From an uncultured Akkermansia sp. (GTDB lineage: Bacteria > Verrucomicrobiota > Verrucomicrobiia > Verrucomicrobiales > Akkermansiaceae), in the NCBI GenBank assembly GCA_947631275.1, contig CANRKR010000012.1, positions 1-42,401 of the forward strand: DNA of 42,401 nucleotides, in the 5' to 3' direction. Shown here one piece after another: positions 24,099 to 33,005 of this stretch. The notes beneath the pieces were generated by a model. That model saw only the letters and a program-made list of their open reading frames with translations. It did not search any database and had not been told where the DNA came from. The position numbers and the translations under genes are program-made. Position 1 is the stretch's first letter. Every line of letters starts with the position of its first letter.

Positions 24099-26434
24099 GA
24101 AATATCTCCACGAGCAGATTGAAATTCCGAAGCGTCGCCGCAGTCCTGTGCATGACTTGCTGGGTGTGCTTCGCGGAAGCGGCGCGGGGGAATGAGGAGA
24201 ATCGTCCGGCAACTGATAACGCAGGCACAGAGGATGACGAAGCCGCTTTTCAAAAGGGACGACAGCTGCTTCAGGAACGGCGCCTCGCTGAGGCCTCACA
24301 GTGCTTTCAACGTGTTCACGTATCACATAAACGCTTTCCTCAGGCTCTCCTGGGCATCCTCTTTTGTGCCCAATATTGCCCGAATACTGACCTGACCAGG
24401 CTGGCGCAATACACGGCTGCTCTCCCCGAGGACTATCATCCGGCAGAGCTTGCTGCGCATCATGATCAGCTTCGTCCTATCACTGTCATGCTCGACAGCA
24501 TGCAACGCTGCCGTAAAGGCAATTTCGCCGAAGCGCATGCTCTGATGCGCACGCTGGAAAATGACGCCACGCTGAGCACTGACATGCGCCAGAGGGTTCG
24601 GCTCGAAATCGCCGAATTATTCTATCTGCAGGATGCAATATCTCCTGCCCCTGCCGAGCCATCTCCGGAAGCAGAACAAGACCCCCAGGGATTAGCCGAG
24701 GAAACCCTCCTTCAGTTCATCGCTACCAATCCGGAATCCCGGCTTCTTGAAGCGGCGTTTTATCGCCTCAAACGCCACCATGCGCTGGAAAAGAGTACCT
24801 ACGTGCTGAGCAAACTTCAGGAATGGTCACAGGATACGGAACACCCACGTCGCGCGGGATTGGCATTTCTGTCCCTGCTGCAACGCCTACAGGCGCAAGG
24901 AGGGGACACCACCGATCTGGCAAACCGCGCTGCCACAGAATTACCCTCCGAACCCGCCACACGCATCATCCTCCGGGAACATGTACGCGACCTTCAGGCG
25001 CACGGACACGTTGAAGCTGCCAGACCCTACCTCTCATTGCTGGAGGGCTTGGAAAAAAATGGCCCTACCAGCGCTCGCACCACCTTCCTGCGCGCCTACG
25101 ACACACAGAACACACCACGAGAAGCGGCAACTCTCTTCTTGCGCTGTGCCCGGGACAGCGCACCGGGAGAGCTCAAAACGGCAGCCATGGTAAACGCGCT
25201 GATATGCGCGATGCACGCAGGAGATCATGCCATGGCAGAGAATCTGCTGAACGAATCGGAAGATGTCGAAACGAAGCGCGCCCTCCTTCTTGTCCATGCT
25301 CAACTCCTGCCGGACGGAGAACAGGGAGATCGTGCCACGGAGGAACTGCGCGAAGTAATGCGGCTGAAGCCGACCGACCGACAAAGGATCAGTGTCGAGC
25401 TGGAACAAAACCGCCGCCGCCTGAAAAAGGACCCTGCAAAAACTCTGAAGGAGCTGCAACGGTACGATGCTGAACAACGGGCCAAATGGACCGATGAGCA
25501 GGAGCTTTATTACGCGGCCATGATCGAAGAGGCAGTGCATCTGGCGCACCCGGGAAATAACGAGTTGGCGCATCACCTCCTGCGCTCTCTGGTCGCAGAG
25601 GCCTCCACCTTGTCGCGCAAGGAGGCTCTGACACTGCACACGGCTCGACGACTCTCCGATGCCGGTCGACACGCGGCAGCGCGTGATCTCCTCCTGGAAT
25701 TAACAGATGAACAGCCCGTGAGAGAAAGCAGAGCTGCGACCCTCCTGTACGCCGGAAGAGAATGCGAACTCTGCGGAACCTTACCAGCTCTTAAGCACGC
25801 CGTGGCGCTCTATGCAAATATCCTGCGGCACGAGACCCAATTGCGCCCTTTGGCAGGGGTTCTGCGGGCAGCTATCCTCACACGCATCAACCGCACAGAA
25901 GAGGCCCTCAACCAGCTTGCCTCCCTGGACACAACCGCCATGAAACCTGATCTACTGGCACACTACAACATGGTGCTGGCCGATGCTCTCGCGTACTCCG
26001 GTACGGTAGAACGCATGGAACAGGCGATCAACGTGTGCCGACAAACGCTGGAGAATCCAGGCACTCCCCTGCTCTGGCACATGCGCACCCATCTGCAACG
26101 AGGCATTCTCAACACTCGACTCCGACGCGACGATGAGGCCCTTCAGGATTACCGATCCGTGCTGCAGGAAATGCCCACCGACAAAACAACAGCTGAATCT
26201 GCCGGGGGATCGATGTATTATGATGCCGCTGCCGGGGCTGTGTATCGTCTCGTTCAGCAGCGACGTTTTTCAGAAGCGGCCGAATTGGCGAGACAAGCGG
26301 CTTCCTGGCCGGGCACGACAGAGCAACCAGCTCCTGCCAACGAAGAACGGGCCAGGCGCTTCGCCCAGTGGGCACACATGATACGACAAATCTCCTTTCA
26401 GCCGGACGGCTCCATATCGTTCGAAATGCCCTGA
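24095..26434 (+). CDS. Large exported helical-repeat (TPR-like) protein
   Basis: A 779-aa protein with an N-terminal signal sequence (FRSVAAVLCMTCWVCFAEA). The body consists almost entirely of helix pairs typical of tetratricopeptide repeats. Recognisable units include AFQKGRQLLQERRLAEASQC (about 51-70) and near the end RGILNTRLRRDDEALQDYRS followed by GAVYRLVQQRRFSEAAELAR. Such proteins are periplasmic or membrane scaffolds. The ATG overlaps the stop of the M23 peptidase gene (ATGA), so it probably partners the peptidase in cell-wall processing. The exact repeat count and family need a profile search. It ends 9 nt from a convergent gene. Confidence 0.75.
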   Translation: MRNISTSRLKFRSVAAVLCMTCWVCFAEAARGNEENRPATDNAGTEDDEAAFQKGRQLLQERRLAEASQCFQRVHVSHKRFPQALLGILFCAQYCPNTDLTRLAQYTAALPEDYHPAELAAHHDQLRPITVMLDSMQRCRKGNFAEAHALMRTLENDATLSTDMRQRVRLEIAELFYLQDAISPAPAEPSPEAEQDPQGLAEETLLQFIATNPESRLLEAAFYRLKRHHALEKSTYVLSKLQEWSQDTEHPRRAGLAFLSLLQRLQAQGGDTTDLANRAATELPSEPATRIILREHVRDLQAHGHVEAARPYLSLLEGLEKNGPTSARTTFLRAYDTQNTPREAATLFLRCARDSAPGELKTAAMVNALICAMHAGDHAMAENLLNESEDVETKRALLLVHAQLLPDGEQGDRATEELREVMRLKPTDRQRISVELEQNRRRLKKDPAKTLKELQRYDAEQRAKWTDEQELYYAAMIEEAVHLAHPGNNELAHHLLRSLVAEASTLSRKEALTLHTARRLSDAGRHAAARDLLLELTDEQPVRESRAATLLYAGRECELCGTLPALKHAVALYANILRHETQLRPLAGVLRAAILTRINRTEEALNQLASLDTTAMKPDLLAHYNMVLADALAYSGTVERMEQAINVCRQTLENPGTPLLWHMRTHLQRGILNTRLRRDDEALQDYRSVLQEMPTDKTTAESAGGSMYYDAAAGAVYRLVQQRRFSEAAELARQAASWPGTTEQPAPANEERARRFAQWAHMIRQISFQPDGSISFEMP

Positions 26435-26443
26435 GGAACCGTG

Positions 26444-27478
26444 TCACCGCAAGTCGAACCACAAGGCACGGTGATCACTGGCTTTTCGTGACGCTTCGTT
26501 GTCCACAATACCCGTGGCGATTTTCCTTCCTATTCGAGAGGAAAGAACGCGATTGACATAGATTTGGTCGAAGGCATTGTATTCGTCGTTGGCACGGTAG
26601 GTGACAGTCCAGCTTTCACCTCGGGAGTCCTTGGGGACGATACGGCGCATGGGGCCGGTAGATCGCGTGCCCTGGGAGATAACCAAGAGGGGCGCCTCCC
26701 GGGGACCGGCATTCCAGTCCCCATACACGAGAATGGGCATCTCTGTGTCTTTCCGCATGGCCATCTGCAAATGGTTCGCCACGGCTCTTGCCTCACGATT
26801 GCGCTGGTGTTCTGCTGCTTGCTGATCATCGGCTACTCGGGACTTGAGGTGCACCCCCATGATACGAAACATTCTCCCGTCCTTCCCCACCTTCACGGTG
26901 ACATCGAGGATGCCGCGCCGCATGCACTGGCTTGTGCGTTCCCCCAGTAAACAATTCGCCACTGAATCATCCCTTGCGATGGGGTGACACGAAAGAATTG
27001 CCAGAGCACGGTCCTCGCCCCATCTTTCTAGTACGCGGCGGTGCGGATAATTTAAACCACGAGCTTCCAGCCGCTGCGCCAAGTCCTCCAATGCTGCCTG
27101 CCCACCCATCTCCACCAATCCCACGACTTCCGGGTGCACGGAGGCAATCGTGTCCGCCACCGCCTCACGCTCCTCCACGGATTTGAGGCGCCGTTTATTG
27201 CGGGTGCGCGGCACGTCCTTCGCCACAAAATAATTTCGCGCATTGAGCATAAGAAAACGCACGGGTGAACCAATGGGCGCAGACTTATACGGAGGATCCA
27301 ATTCCTGTTTCCCACCCGAGTCGGAGCGAGTGGTCTGCGCGTCCTGAACCAACACCGGAATCACCTGAGCCTCCTCAACCGGCGGAGCGAAGCGCAGGTA
27401 TATTACCCCACTCAGCAGCAGAGCAAGTGCTACCAGCAGAAAGTCTACTCGTCGAACGATGCGAGAAAACTTCATCAT
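26444..27478 (-). CDS. Membrane-anchored endonuclease/exonuclease/phosphatase family protein
   Basis: A 344-aa protein with one N-terminal transmembrane segment (VDFLLVALALLLSGVIYLRF) and a following EEP domain facing the periplasm. EEP metal and catalytic motifs appear in order: LMLNARN near residue 77, VGLVEMGG near residue 119, MGVHLKSR near residue 208, VYGDWNAGP near residue 252 and the terminal SDHRALWFD. Members act as nucleases, sphingomyelinases or phosphoesterases; the substrate here is unknown, though an extracytoplasmic nuclease or lipid phosphodiesterase is plausible. Two consecutive ATGs (27478, 27475) are possible starts. It lies 15 nt after hemB on the same strand and is probably co-transcribed with it. 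Confidence 0.82.
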   Translation of the reverse strand: MMKFSRIVRRVDFLLVALALLLSGVIYLRFAPPVEEAQVIPVLVQDAQTTRSDSGGKQELDPPYKSAPIGSPVRFLMLNARNYFVAKDVPRTRNKRRLKSVEEREAVADTIASVHPEVVGLVEMGGQAALEDLAQRLEARGLNYPHRRVLERWGEDRALAILSCHPIARDDSVANCLLGERTSQCMRRGILDVTVKVGKDGRMFRIMGVHLKSRVADDQQAAEHQRNREARAVANHLQMAMRKDTEMPILVYGDWNAGPREAPLLVISQGTRSTGPMRRIVPKDSRGESWTVTYRANDEYNAFDQIYVNRVLSSRIGRKIATGIVDNEASRKASDHRALWFDLR

Positions 27479-27493
27479 TTACCCATACAGATA

Positions 27494-28525
27494 TCAGACC
27501 CCTTTCTCTTCTCTCAGCCAGCGCGCAGCCTGTGGAGCCGCGTAGGTCAGAATCATATCAGCGCCGGCGCGGCGAATACTGAGCAGAGACTCCATCGTCA
27601 CCGCGCGCTCATCCAACCATCCGGCTGCCGCCGCCGCTTTGATCATGGCATACTCCCCACTCACCTGATAAACAGCCAGAGGAAGATGCGTGTGTTCCCG
27701 CATCTTTGCCACGACATCCAGATAGTATCCTCCCGGCTTCACCATGAGCATATCTGCCCCCTCTGCCGCATCCAACTCTGCCTCACGCAAGGCCTCACGC
27801 GCATTTCCGGGATCCATCTGGTAGCCCTTTTTATCCCCCTTCTTCGGCGCACTTCCCAGCGCCCCGCGGAAAGGCCCGTAGAACGCCGAAGCGTACTTCG
27901 CCGTGTAGCTGAGCAGCGAAACATCCGTCAGTCCCTCCTCATCCAACGCCTCACGCAACGCGCCAATGCGGCCATCCATCATATCGCTCGGCGATAAAAT
28001 ATCTGCTCCGGCGCGAGCATGGCACAGCCCCTGCTTCACGAGGGCTTCCACCGTTTCATCATTCAGCACCTCAATCTCCCCGTCCTCCAGCTCACGCACA
28101 ATGCCATCCTGCCCGAACGAGCTGTAAGGATCCAGCGCCACATCAGTCATCACCACCATCCGTGGCACGGCCTGCTTGATGGCGCGTATGGCTCGCGGCA
28201 CCACTCCCTGCTCGTTCCAGGCCTCCGCTCCGTCAGCACTCTTCTTTTCTCCCGGAACTACTCCAAAAAGGTCCACACAGCCGATCCCCAAATCGCCGTA
28301 CAAACGACGGCATTCTTCCGCTATCCCGGCCACACTCCACCGCATACACCCTGGAAGCGTCTCAATCGGTTCATCCGTCTCTCCCTCCTGCACAAACATC
28401 GGATAAACCAAATGCTCAACCCCAAGCTGTGTCTCTCGCACCATCGCCCTTATTCCGGCGCTCTTCCTGTTTCTTCGCGGTCGCTGTTTAATCTGTTGCA
28501 TCAGTTCTGCGGCAAGCAGGTTCAT
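27494..28525 (-). CDS. hemB: Delta-aminolevulinic acid dehydratase (porphobilinogen synthase)
   Basis: A 343-aa TIM-barrel enzyme joining two aminolevulinate molecules into porphobilinogen for heme, siroheme and cobalamin. The Schiff-base lysines are Lys210 (SYTAKYASAFYGPFR) and Lys263 (MVKPGG). The metal-site segment reads MTDVALDPYSSFGQDG (126-141), with Ala130, Asp132 and Asp140 where zinc enzymes have three cysteines, so this is the zinc-independent, magnesium-type class. ATG 28525 is preferred over GTG 28531 because a TAGAAT box ends 13 nt before it. It fits with the siroheme-type heme genes at 39-41.5 kb. The gene diverges from dnaA. Confidence 0.95.
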   Translation of the reverse strand: MNLLAAELMQQIKQRPRRNRKSAGIRAMVRETQLGVEHLVYPMFVQEGETDEPIETLPGCMRWSVAGIAEECRRLYGDLGIGCVDLFGVVPGEKKSADGAEAWNEQGVVPRAIRAIKQAVPRMVVMTDVALDPYSSFGQDGIVRELEDGEIEVLNDETVEALVKQGLCHARAGADILSPSDMMDGRIGALREALDEEGLTDVSLLSYTAKYASAFYGPFRGALGSAPKKGDKKGYQMDPGNAREALREAELDAAEGADMLMVKPGGYYLDVVAKMREHTHLPLAVYQVSGEYAMIKAAAAAGWLDERAVTMESLLSIRRAGADMILTYAAPQAARWLREEKGV

Positions 28526-28538
28526 GCCCACCTCGGCT

Positions 28539-28544
28539 ATTCTA
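28539..28544 (-). promoter_or_regulatory. -10 box of hemB
   Basis: TAGAAT on the minus strand (28544-28539), 13 nt before ATG 28525; no clear -35 hexamer. Its short distance to the start codon matches the other promoters of the window. Confidence 0.45.
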
Positions 28545-28616
28545 CCTTCTTACTCCACCCCGCACCAGCCTTTTCTCTTCTCGAGGGTAAAGACCTTTCA
28601 AAATAATTCAGAATCA

Positions 28617-28760
28617 ACACTATACACATTGTTTATTGATAATGTGCATCTTGCAAATCACCCAGCCAAAATAGTCAAGTAAAGTTAACGGAGTTTCACG
28701 GGTGAGAAAAAATTTTAAGAAGTGTGGAACATGCATGGAACACGTGTGTGAATAAAAAAG
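28617..28760. other. AT-rich region with DnaA-box-like sites upstream of dnaA (candidate oriC or autoregulatory region)
   Basis: The roughly 290-bp gap between divergent hemB and dnaA is the longest AT-rich stretch in the window. It contains TTATTCACA on the minus strand (28747-28755), a full match to the TTATNCACA DnaA box. CTATACACA (28620-28628, plus) and TGTTCCACA (28731-28723, minus) each match 8 of 9. An inverted repeat CACATT/AATGTG (28625-28630, 28641-28646) adjoins the first box. A-tract-rich DNA (GAGAAAAAATTTTAAG) lies between boxes. Three boxes could serve dnaA autoregulation alone; an origin would need GC-skew support. Confidence 0.45.
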
Positions 28761-28824
28761 AGCGGGACGAGAGAAAAGATTAGTTTTGCAGAAAAAGGTG
28801 GGGCATGGCACACTCGACCCCGGT

Positions 28825-30342
28825 ATGAGCATGTCGGAGGATTCACTGGTGATGACGACAACCTCTGATATATCGAAGAAAGATTTAACGCATGACAGTG
28901 GAGAGATGAGCGAGAAAGGAAAGGGGAACGAGTTATGGGCGCGCATGGTCGCATGTATGCGCCAACGAGGGGACGTCGGAAGTTATGGGTTGGACAACTG
29001 CATCAGCAAGTTGAGCCTCGTGGAGGACACCGGCACCAAGCTCATATTCGAGTACCCGAAAGATCTGCCGATTGTGTGGATAGAGATGAACTACGTGGAT
29101 TACATTGTGGATGCGGCAACGCGTGTGCTGGGAGCTTCCCGGAGCATTGAGCTGCGGGTGGAGGAAACAGAAGTGGGTGAAACAATGGGATCCGGAGAGC
29201 TGCCTGATGAACCGATCCTGCCGGGACTGGAGAGCACCATACAAACAGAAGGGTCCACAAAAGCAACCCGGGGAGCCGCTACTCGGAAACGTACCGCTAA
29301 GATGTCATTCACCAGCGGATTGAATGAGGAATATCGGTTCGACACTTTTGTGGTGGGTGACAGCAATGAATTCGCGTATGCCGCCGCCCGGGCGATTGTG
29401 AACAACATGGGGCACCTCTACAACCCGCTGTTTATTTACGGCGCTTCCGGATTGGGCAAGACGCATCTCCTGCAAGCTATCGGCAATGCGCTGCGAGCGC
29501 AGGACGAAGAGGTGCGAGTTCTGTACACTACCAGCGAGGATTTCACCAACAATTACATCAACTCCATTGCGAGCCAGGGAAAAGAATTGAGCAATTTCCG
29601 CAGCAAGTACCGCAAAGCGGATGTACTGCTCATCGACGACATTCAGTTCCTCGCCAACAAAGTGCGCACGCAGGAGGAATTCTTTCACACCTTCAATGCT
29701 CTTTTCTCCAGCGGCAAGCAGATTGTACTCACTGCCGATTGTCCGGCACCGGAGGTCACGAACATTGATGCTCGCCTCACCTCGCGTTTTGAGCAGGGTC
29801 TCTCCGTTGCCCTGCAGGCTCCGAACTACGAAACTCGTCTGGCCATCCTGCGCTCCAAGCGCGGCATGGGGCGCAGTGAACTAGTGAGCGACGAAGTCCT
29901 GGAATTCTTGGCAAAGCATATAAACCGGTCTGTGAGACGCCTTGAAGGAGCCCTCACCCGCCTTGCCACCTTTGCCTCTCTGTCCCATCATCGACCCAAC
30001 ATAACGGAAGCGCGCTCAATCGTCCGCGATTTCCTGCGAGAGGAGCCCGCTGTTCGCCTCACTATCCGTGATATTCAGCGCTGTGTCGCCGATGAGTTCA
30101 ATGTTCGCGTTGCGGACCTCAATGGACGCCGCCGCACTGTCGGCATTGCGCATCCTCGCCAGATCGCCATGTTCCTGGCACGACATCATACGGGCAGTTC
30201 ACTGCAGGATATCGGCGCCGCCTTCGGAGGACGAGACCACGGTACTGTGATCCACGCTCTGCGCACGGTCGAGAAGAGGCTTGACGAGGACTCGTCGCTC
30301 AGGGCGTCCGTTGACCGCATCATGTCCACCCTGGGTGTGTGA
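28825..30342 (+). CDS. dnaA: Chromosomal replication initiator protein DnaA
   Basis: A 505-aa AAA+ initiator that binds DnaA boxes and melts oriC. Domain I is at about 30-110 (ELWARMVACMRQ onward), a low-complexity linker covers about 110-165, and the AAA+ domain starts at FTSGLNEEYRFDTFVVG. Walker A is GASGLGKTH, Walker B is VLLIDDIQFL, and sensor and box VII arginines are in LTSRFEQG. Domain IV ends with AHPRQIAMFLARHH and GGRDHGTVIHA. In most DnaA proteins the last motif is DHTTV, so the glycine is unusual at a DNA-contacting position. Several in-frame ATGs (28825, 28831, 28852) make the start uncertain. dnaN does not follow. Confidence 0.94.
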   Translation: MSMSEDSLVMTTTSDISKKDLTHDSGEMSEKGKGNELWARMVACMRQRGDVGSYGLDNCISKLSLVEDTGTKLIFEYPKDLPIVWIEMNYVDYIVDAATRVLGASRSIELRVEETEVGETMGSGELPDEPILPGLESTIQTEGSTKATRGAATRKRTAKMSFTSGLNEEYRFDTFVVGDSNEFAYAAARAIVNNMGHLYNPLFIYGASGLGKTHLLQAIGNALRAQDEEVRVLYTTSEDFTNNYINSIASQGKELSNFRSKYRKADVLLIDDIQFLANKVRTQEEFFHTFNALFSSGKQIVLTADCPAPEVTNIDARLTSRFEQGLSVALQAPNYETRLAILRSKRGMGRSELVSDEVLEFLAKHINRSVRRLEGALTRLATFASLSHHRPNITEARSIVRDFLREEPAVRLTIRDIQRCVADEFNVRVADLNGRRRTVGIAHPRQIAMFLARHHTGSSLQDIGAAFGGRDHGTVIHALRTVEKRLDEDSSLRASVDRIMSTLGV

Positions 30343-30385
30343 CGCGGTTCGTCCCTTTATGCTTCCTATTCCCCGGATTCTCGCT

Positions 30386-31780
30386 ATGCCATCTGCAACA
30401 AAAAAGAATCTGGCTGCTCTTTCGTCCGTGATCTGGAGTGGCGTGCTCACGGCGCTCAAGCTCGTCGTGGGGCTCTCGACCGGCTCACTGGGTATCATGT
30501 CGGAAGCCTTGCACAGCCTGCTGGATCTTCTGGCAGCAGCGGGCACCCTCTTCGCCGTGCGACTCGCTGCAAAGCCGGCAGATCGTGATCACCCGTACGG
30601 GCACGGGAAAATTGAGAGTCTGATGGCTCTGGCAGAGGTCCTGCTGCTACTTGCCACGGCCGCGTGGGTAATTCGAGAAGCGTGGATTCGCCTTGCGAGC
30701 CACGACCTGTCCATGCTTCATATCGAACTCAGTCCGTGGGCCTTCATCATCATCATTATTTCTCTGGTGGTGGACATTAATCGATCGGCCATGCTGCGGT
30801 GTATTGCTCGCGAAACAAAAAGCCCGGCGCTGGAAGCGGATGCTGCACACTTCTCAAGCGACATCCTGAGCAGTGCAGCAGTGCTCGTGGGCATCTCTGC
30901 CGCGGCGTTGGCGGACAGTGTATCCACCGGCACTCCGTTATACTGGATATTGCAGAGGGCTGATGTTTTTTCCTCCCTCGTCGTAGCCCTTATCATCCTG
31001 CGAATTTGCGCAGTCCTTGGCTCCAAAGCTGTGAATAACTTGATGGACAAGACAGATCCTGCGCTTCAGGAGCATATTGAACAGCTCATGTCTGAAAGGA
31101 TGTCTGCCTACCCCTTGCGCCACCTCCGCTTCCGTACGGTCGGGGATCGCACCTACATTGAAATGACCGTGGGCATGCCCCGTGAATTGCATATTGATAC
31201 GGCCCACGAGGTAGCGGATGCCATCGAGGCACTCGTGGCATCGCACATCCCCGGCGCGGAAACTCTCGTGCATATGCAACCTGAAACGATGGTGCCGGAT
31301 TCCCCCCAGCTCATCGTGCGCCAGATTGCCCTTGCGCATCGCATGGGTGTGCATAGTCTGCGCCTCATTCACACGGACCAGGGGACAGTAGTCTTCACGG
31401 ATCTTGAGCTCCCGGCAAATGCCAAACTTGAAACCTGGGACATACCGATTCAAACCTTCCGGGCAGAGGTCCGACGCTATCTCGCCGCCAAGGAGGTTTA
31501 CGTGCACATTGAGCCGGATATGCGCACCCTGCCGGAATTCGTCCTACCCATTCCAAAAGATTGGGAATCGCAGGTGCGCCACGCTGCGGAAAGATTGAAA
31601 GCTCCGGCTCCCTCTCGCGTTGCACTCTACACGCAGGAAAGGTGCCGCATCTGCTTTGTCTGCATTCCTCTCTCTCCGAGGCTCTCTATCTCGCAGAGTC
31701 ATGAACAACTGACTCAGCTCAGCGCACAGCTGGCTGCCACTCTGCCCCCGGTGGCCAACATCGTCGTTGTGTACGAATAA
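30386..31780 (+). CDS. Cation diffusion facilitator (CDF) transporter with an extended C-terminus
   Basis: A 464-aa inner-membrane exporter of divalent metals (Zn, Fe, Co, Mn or Cd class). Six transmembrane helices occupy about 8-220. Metal-site HxxxD motifs are in EALHSLLDLL (helix II) and HFSSDILSS (helix V), and the loop signature HPYGHGKIES is typical of CDFs. The cytoplasmic dimerisation domain follows (LRHLRFRTVGDRTYIEMTVGMP). Beyond it are about 160 extra residues that look like a second similar alpha-beta domain plus a tail with a CRICFVC cysteine cluster, which could bind metal. ATG 30386 fits the fold; ATG 30359 is in frame. Metal specificity is not readable. Confidence 0.88.
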   Translation: MPSATKKNLAALSSVIWSGVLTALKLVVGLSTGSLGIMSEALHSLLDLLAAAGTLFAVRLAAKPADRDHPYGHGKIESLMALAEVLLLLATAAWVIREAWIRLASHDLSMLHIELSPWAFIIIIISLVVDINRSAMLRCIARETKSPALEADAAHFSSDILSSAAVLVGISAAALADSVSTGTPLYWILQRADVFSSLVVALIILRICAVLGSKAVNNLMDKTDPALQEHIEQLMSERMSAYPLRHLRFRTVGDRTYIEMTVGMPRELHIDTAHEVADAIEALVASHIPGAETLVHMQPETMVPDSPQLIVRQIALAHRMGVHSLRLIHTDQGTVVFTDLELPANAKLETWDIPIQTFRAEVRRYLAAKEVYVHIEPDMRTLPEFVLPIPKDWESQVRHAAERLKAPAPSRVALYTQERCRICFVCIPLSPRLSISQSHEQLTQLSAQLAATLPPVANIVVVYE

Positions 31781-31789
31781 TTATTATGC

Positions 31790-31818
31790 TTGACAAAGAA
31801 GATGGAATCGTGTATTGA
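31790..31818 (+). promoter_or_regulatory. Promoter of rplI
   Basis: TTGACA (31790-31795), 17 bp, TATTGA (31813-31818). The leader of about 26 nt carries a consensus AAAGGAG (31836-31842), 8 nt before ATG 31851, one of the few clear Shine-Dalgarno sites here. Confidence 0.55.
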
Positions 31819-31850
31819 GGTGCGCACCAAAACCCAAAGGAGATTGAGTT

Positions 31851-32360
31851 ATGGCACACATGAATGTAATACTCGCGACGAAGATAGAAGGTCTGGGCTG
31901 TGAAGCCGACCTTGTAACGGTGAAAGCCGGATACGGACGCAATTACCTGATTCCTCAGGGACTGGCGTTTGAGGCAACACCTGCGAACCGGAGGTTCATC
32001 AACATGCTGCAGAAAAAGCGCGCCGAACGCGAAGCTGCAGAGCTGGCTAACTTCTGGGAAATCGCCGGGAAAATTGCAGGCATTGAGCTTAAGCTCACTC
32101 TGGAAGCTGGGGAGAAAGGCAAGGTATTCGGTGCTATCACCAACCAGCAGATTGCCGATGCTCTGGCTGCCCGGGGCGTTGAGATCGACCGCCATTGCTT
32201 AGACTTGGAGAAACCTCTGCGCAAGGCCGGCGACTATGAAGTGATCGCCAAGCTGCACCCGCAGGTCACGGCCACAGTGAAGATTCACTTGGAAACCATG
32301 GGCGAGCCAGAGTCTCCCGCAGAAGGAGCTTCGGCGGCTGAAGAATCTCCCCGCGAATAA
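31851..32360 (+). CDS. rplI: 50S ribosomal protein L9
   Basis: A 169-aa ribosomal protein bridging 23S rRNA and the L1 stalk region. The N-terminal domain contains the signature GLGCEADLVTVKAGYGRNYLIPQGLA (residues 11-36). The long connecting helix (about 45-75, KKRAEREAAELANFWEIAG) and C-terminal domain (GKVFGAITNQQIADAL) are complete, followed by a short acidic Ala/Ser/Glu-rich tail. The gene is monocistronic with its own promoter, a strong ribosome binding site and an intrinsic terminator 45 nt downstream. It lacks the usual rpsF-ssb-rpsR neighbours. Confidence 0.95.
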   Translation: MAHMNVILATKIEGLGCEADLVTVKAGYGRNYLIPQGLAFEATPANRRFINMLQKKRAEREAAELANFWEIAGKIAGIELKLTLEAGEKGKVFGAITNQQIADALAARGVEIDRHCLDLEKPLRKAGDYEVIAKLHPQVTATVKIHLETMGEPESPAEGASAAEESPRE

Positions 32361-32405
32361 AAAGATCGTCCTGAGACACGGGCTTCTCTTCCTTCTGCTC
32401 TTTGC

Positions 32406-32438
32406 CGCGCGAGTGTTCGAACGCTCGCGCGATTTTTA
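32406..32438 (+). terminator. Intrinsic terminator of rplI
   Basis: CGCGCGAGTG (32406-32415) pairs with CGCTCGCGCG (32422-32431, one G-T pair) around TTCGAA and is followed by ATTTTTAT. It is the most canonical rho-independent terminator in the window. Confidence 0.87.
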
Positions 32439-32447
32439 TCGCACCCG

Positions 32448-32996
32448 TCAAAGCATGCCGAGTTGCATGCGCGCTTCCTCACTCATCATGTTCTGATTCC
32501 ACGGCGGATCCCATACGAACTCCACCTGCACCTCCCCTACCCCGGGCAACGCAGCAATATTCGCCTCTGCCTCCGCCATAAGATGCGGTCCCATGCCACA
32601 GCCGGGTGCTGTGAGTGTCATGCGCACGTGCACGCAGCTCGTACCGTCCTGCTGGGGCACCACCTCCACACTGTACACAAGACCGAGGTTGACAATATCC
32701 ACTGGGATTTCCGGATCATAAATATCAGAGAGGACCTGCCAAACACGCTGTTCGAGGGGTGAATCCCTGTCCCCTTCTACCTGTGTCGACTCCTCTGCAT
32801 CCGGCGGCAGCACCCCGCCGGCAATTGCCTGATTGCGGCTAATACGCACCAAACCGACATCTGTAGCCGCGGTGATGGAGTTGCCAAGCATCTGCGTAAT
32901 GTAGATTCGCGACGCCGCAGGCAACACTACAGCATTTCCTCCCGGTATCTGCACAGCAGACATCTCCGCCTCGGTCACTATTTCGCTGTTCAGCAT
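32448..32996 (-). CDS. sufT: Fe-S cluster assembly factor SufT (MIP18/DUF59 family)
   Basis: A 182-aa protein with the two-part SufT layout. A small N-terminal domain (about 1-75, PGGNAVVLPAASRIYITQMLG) precedes a MIP18-like domain (about 80-175). The latter carries the signature DIYDPEIPVDIVNLGLVY and the conserved cysteine in LTAPGCGMGPHL. SufT helps Fe-S maturation, usually alongside the SUF machinery. No suf genes are adjacent, though two radical-SAM Fe-S enzymes lie 7-8 kb away. The gene converges on rplI and diverges from aroB, with its own leaderless-type promoter. Confidence 0.88.
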   Translation of the reverse strand: MLNSEIVTEAEMSAVQIPGGNAVVLPAASRIYITQMLGNSITAATDVGLVRISRNQAIAGGVLPPDAEESTQVEGDRDSPLEQRVWQVLSDIYDPEIPVDIVNLGLVYSVEVVPQQDGTSCVHVRMTLTAPGCGMGPHLMAEAEANIAALPGVGEVQVEFVWDPPWNQNMMSEEARMQLGML

Positions 32997-33005
32997 GTCA
33001 CGCTC

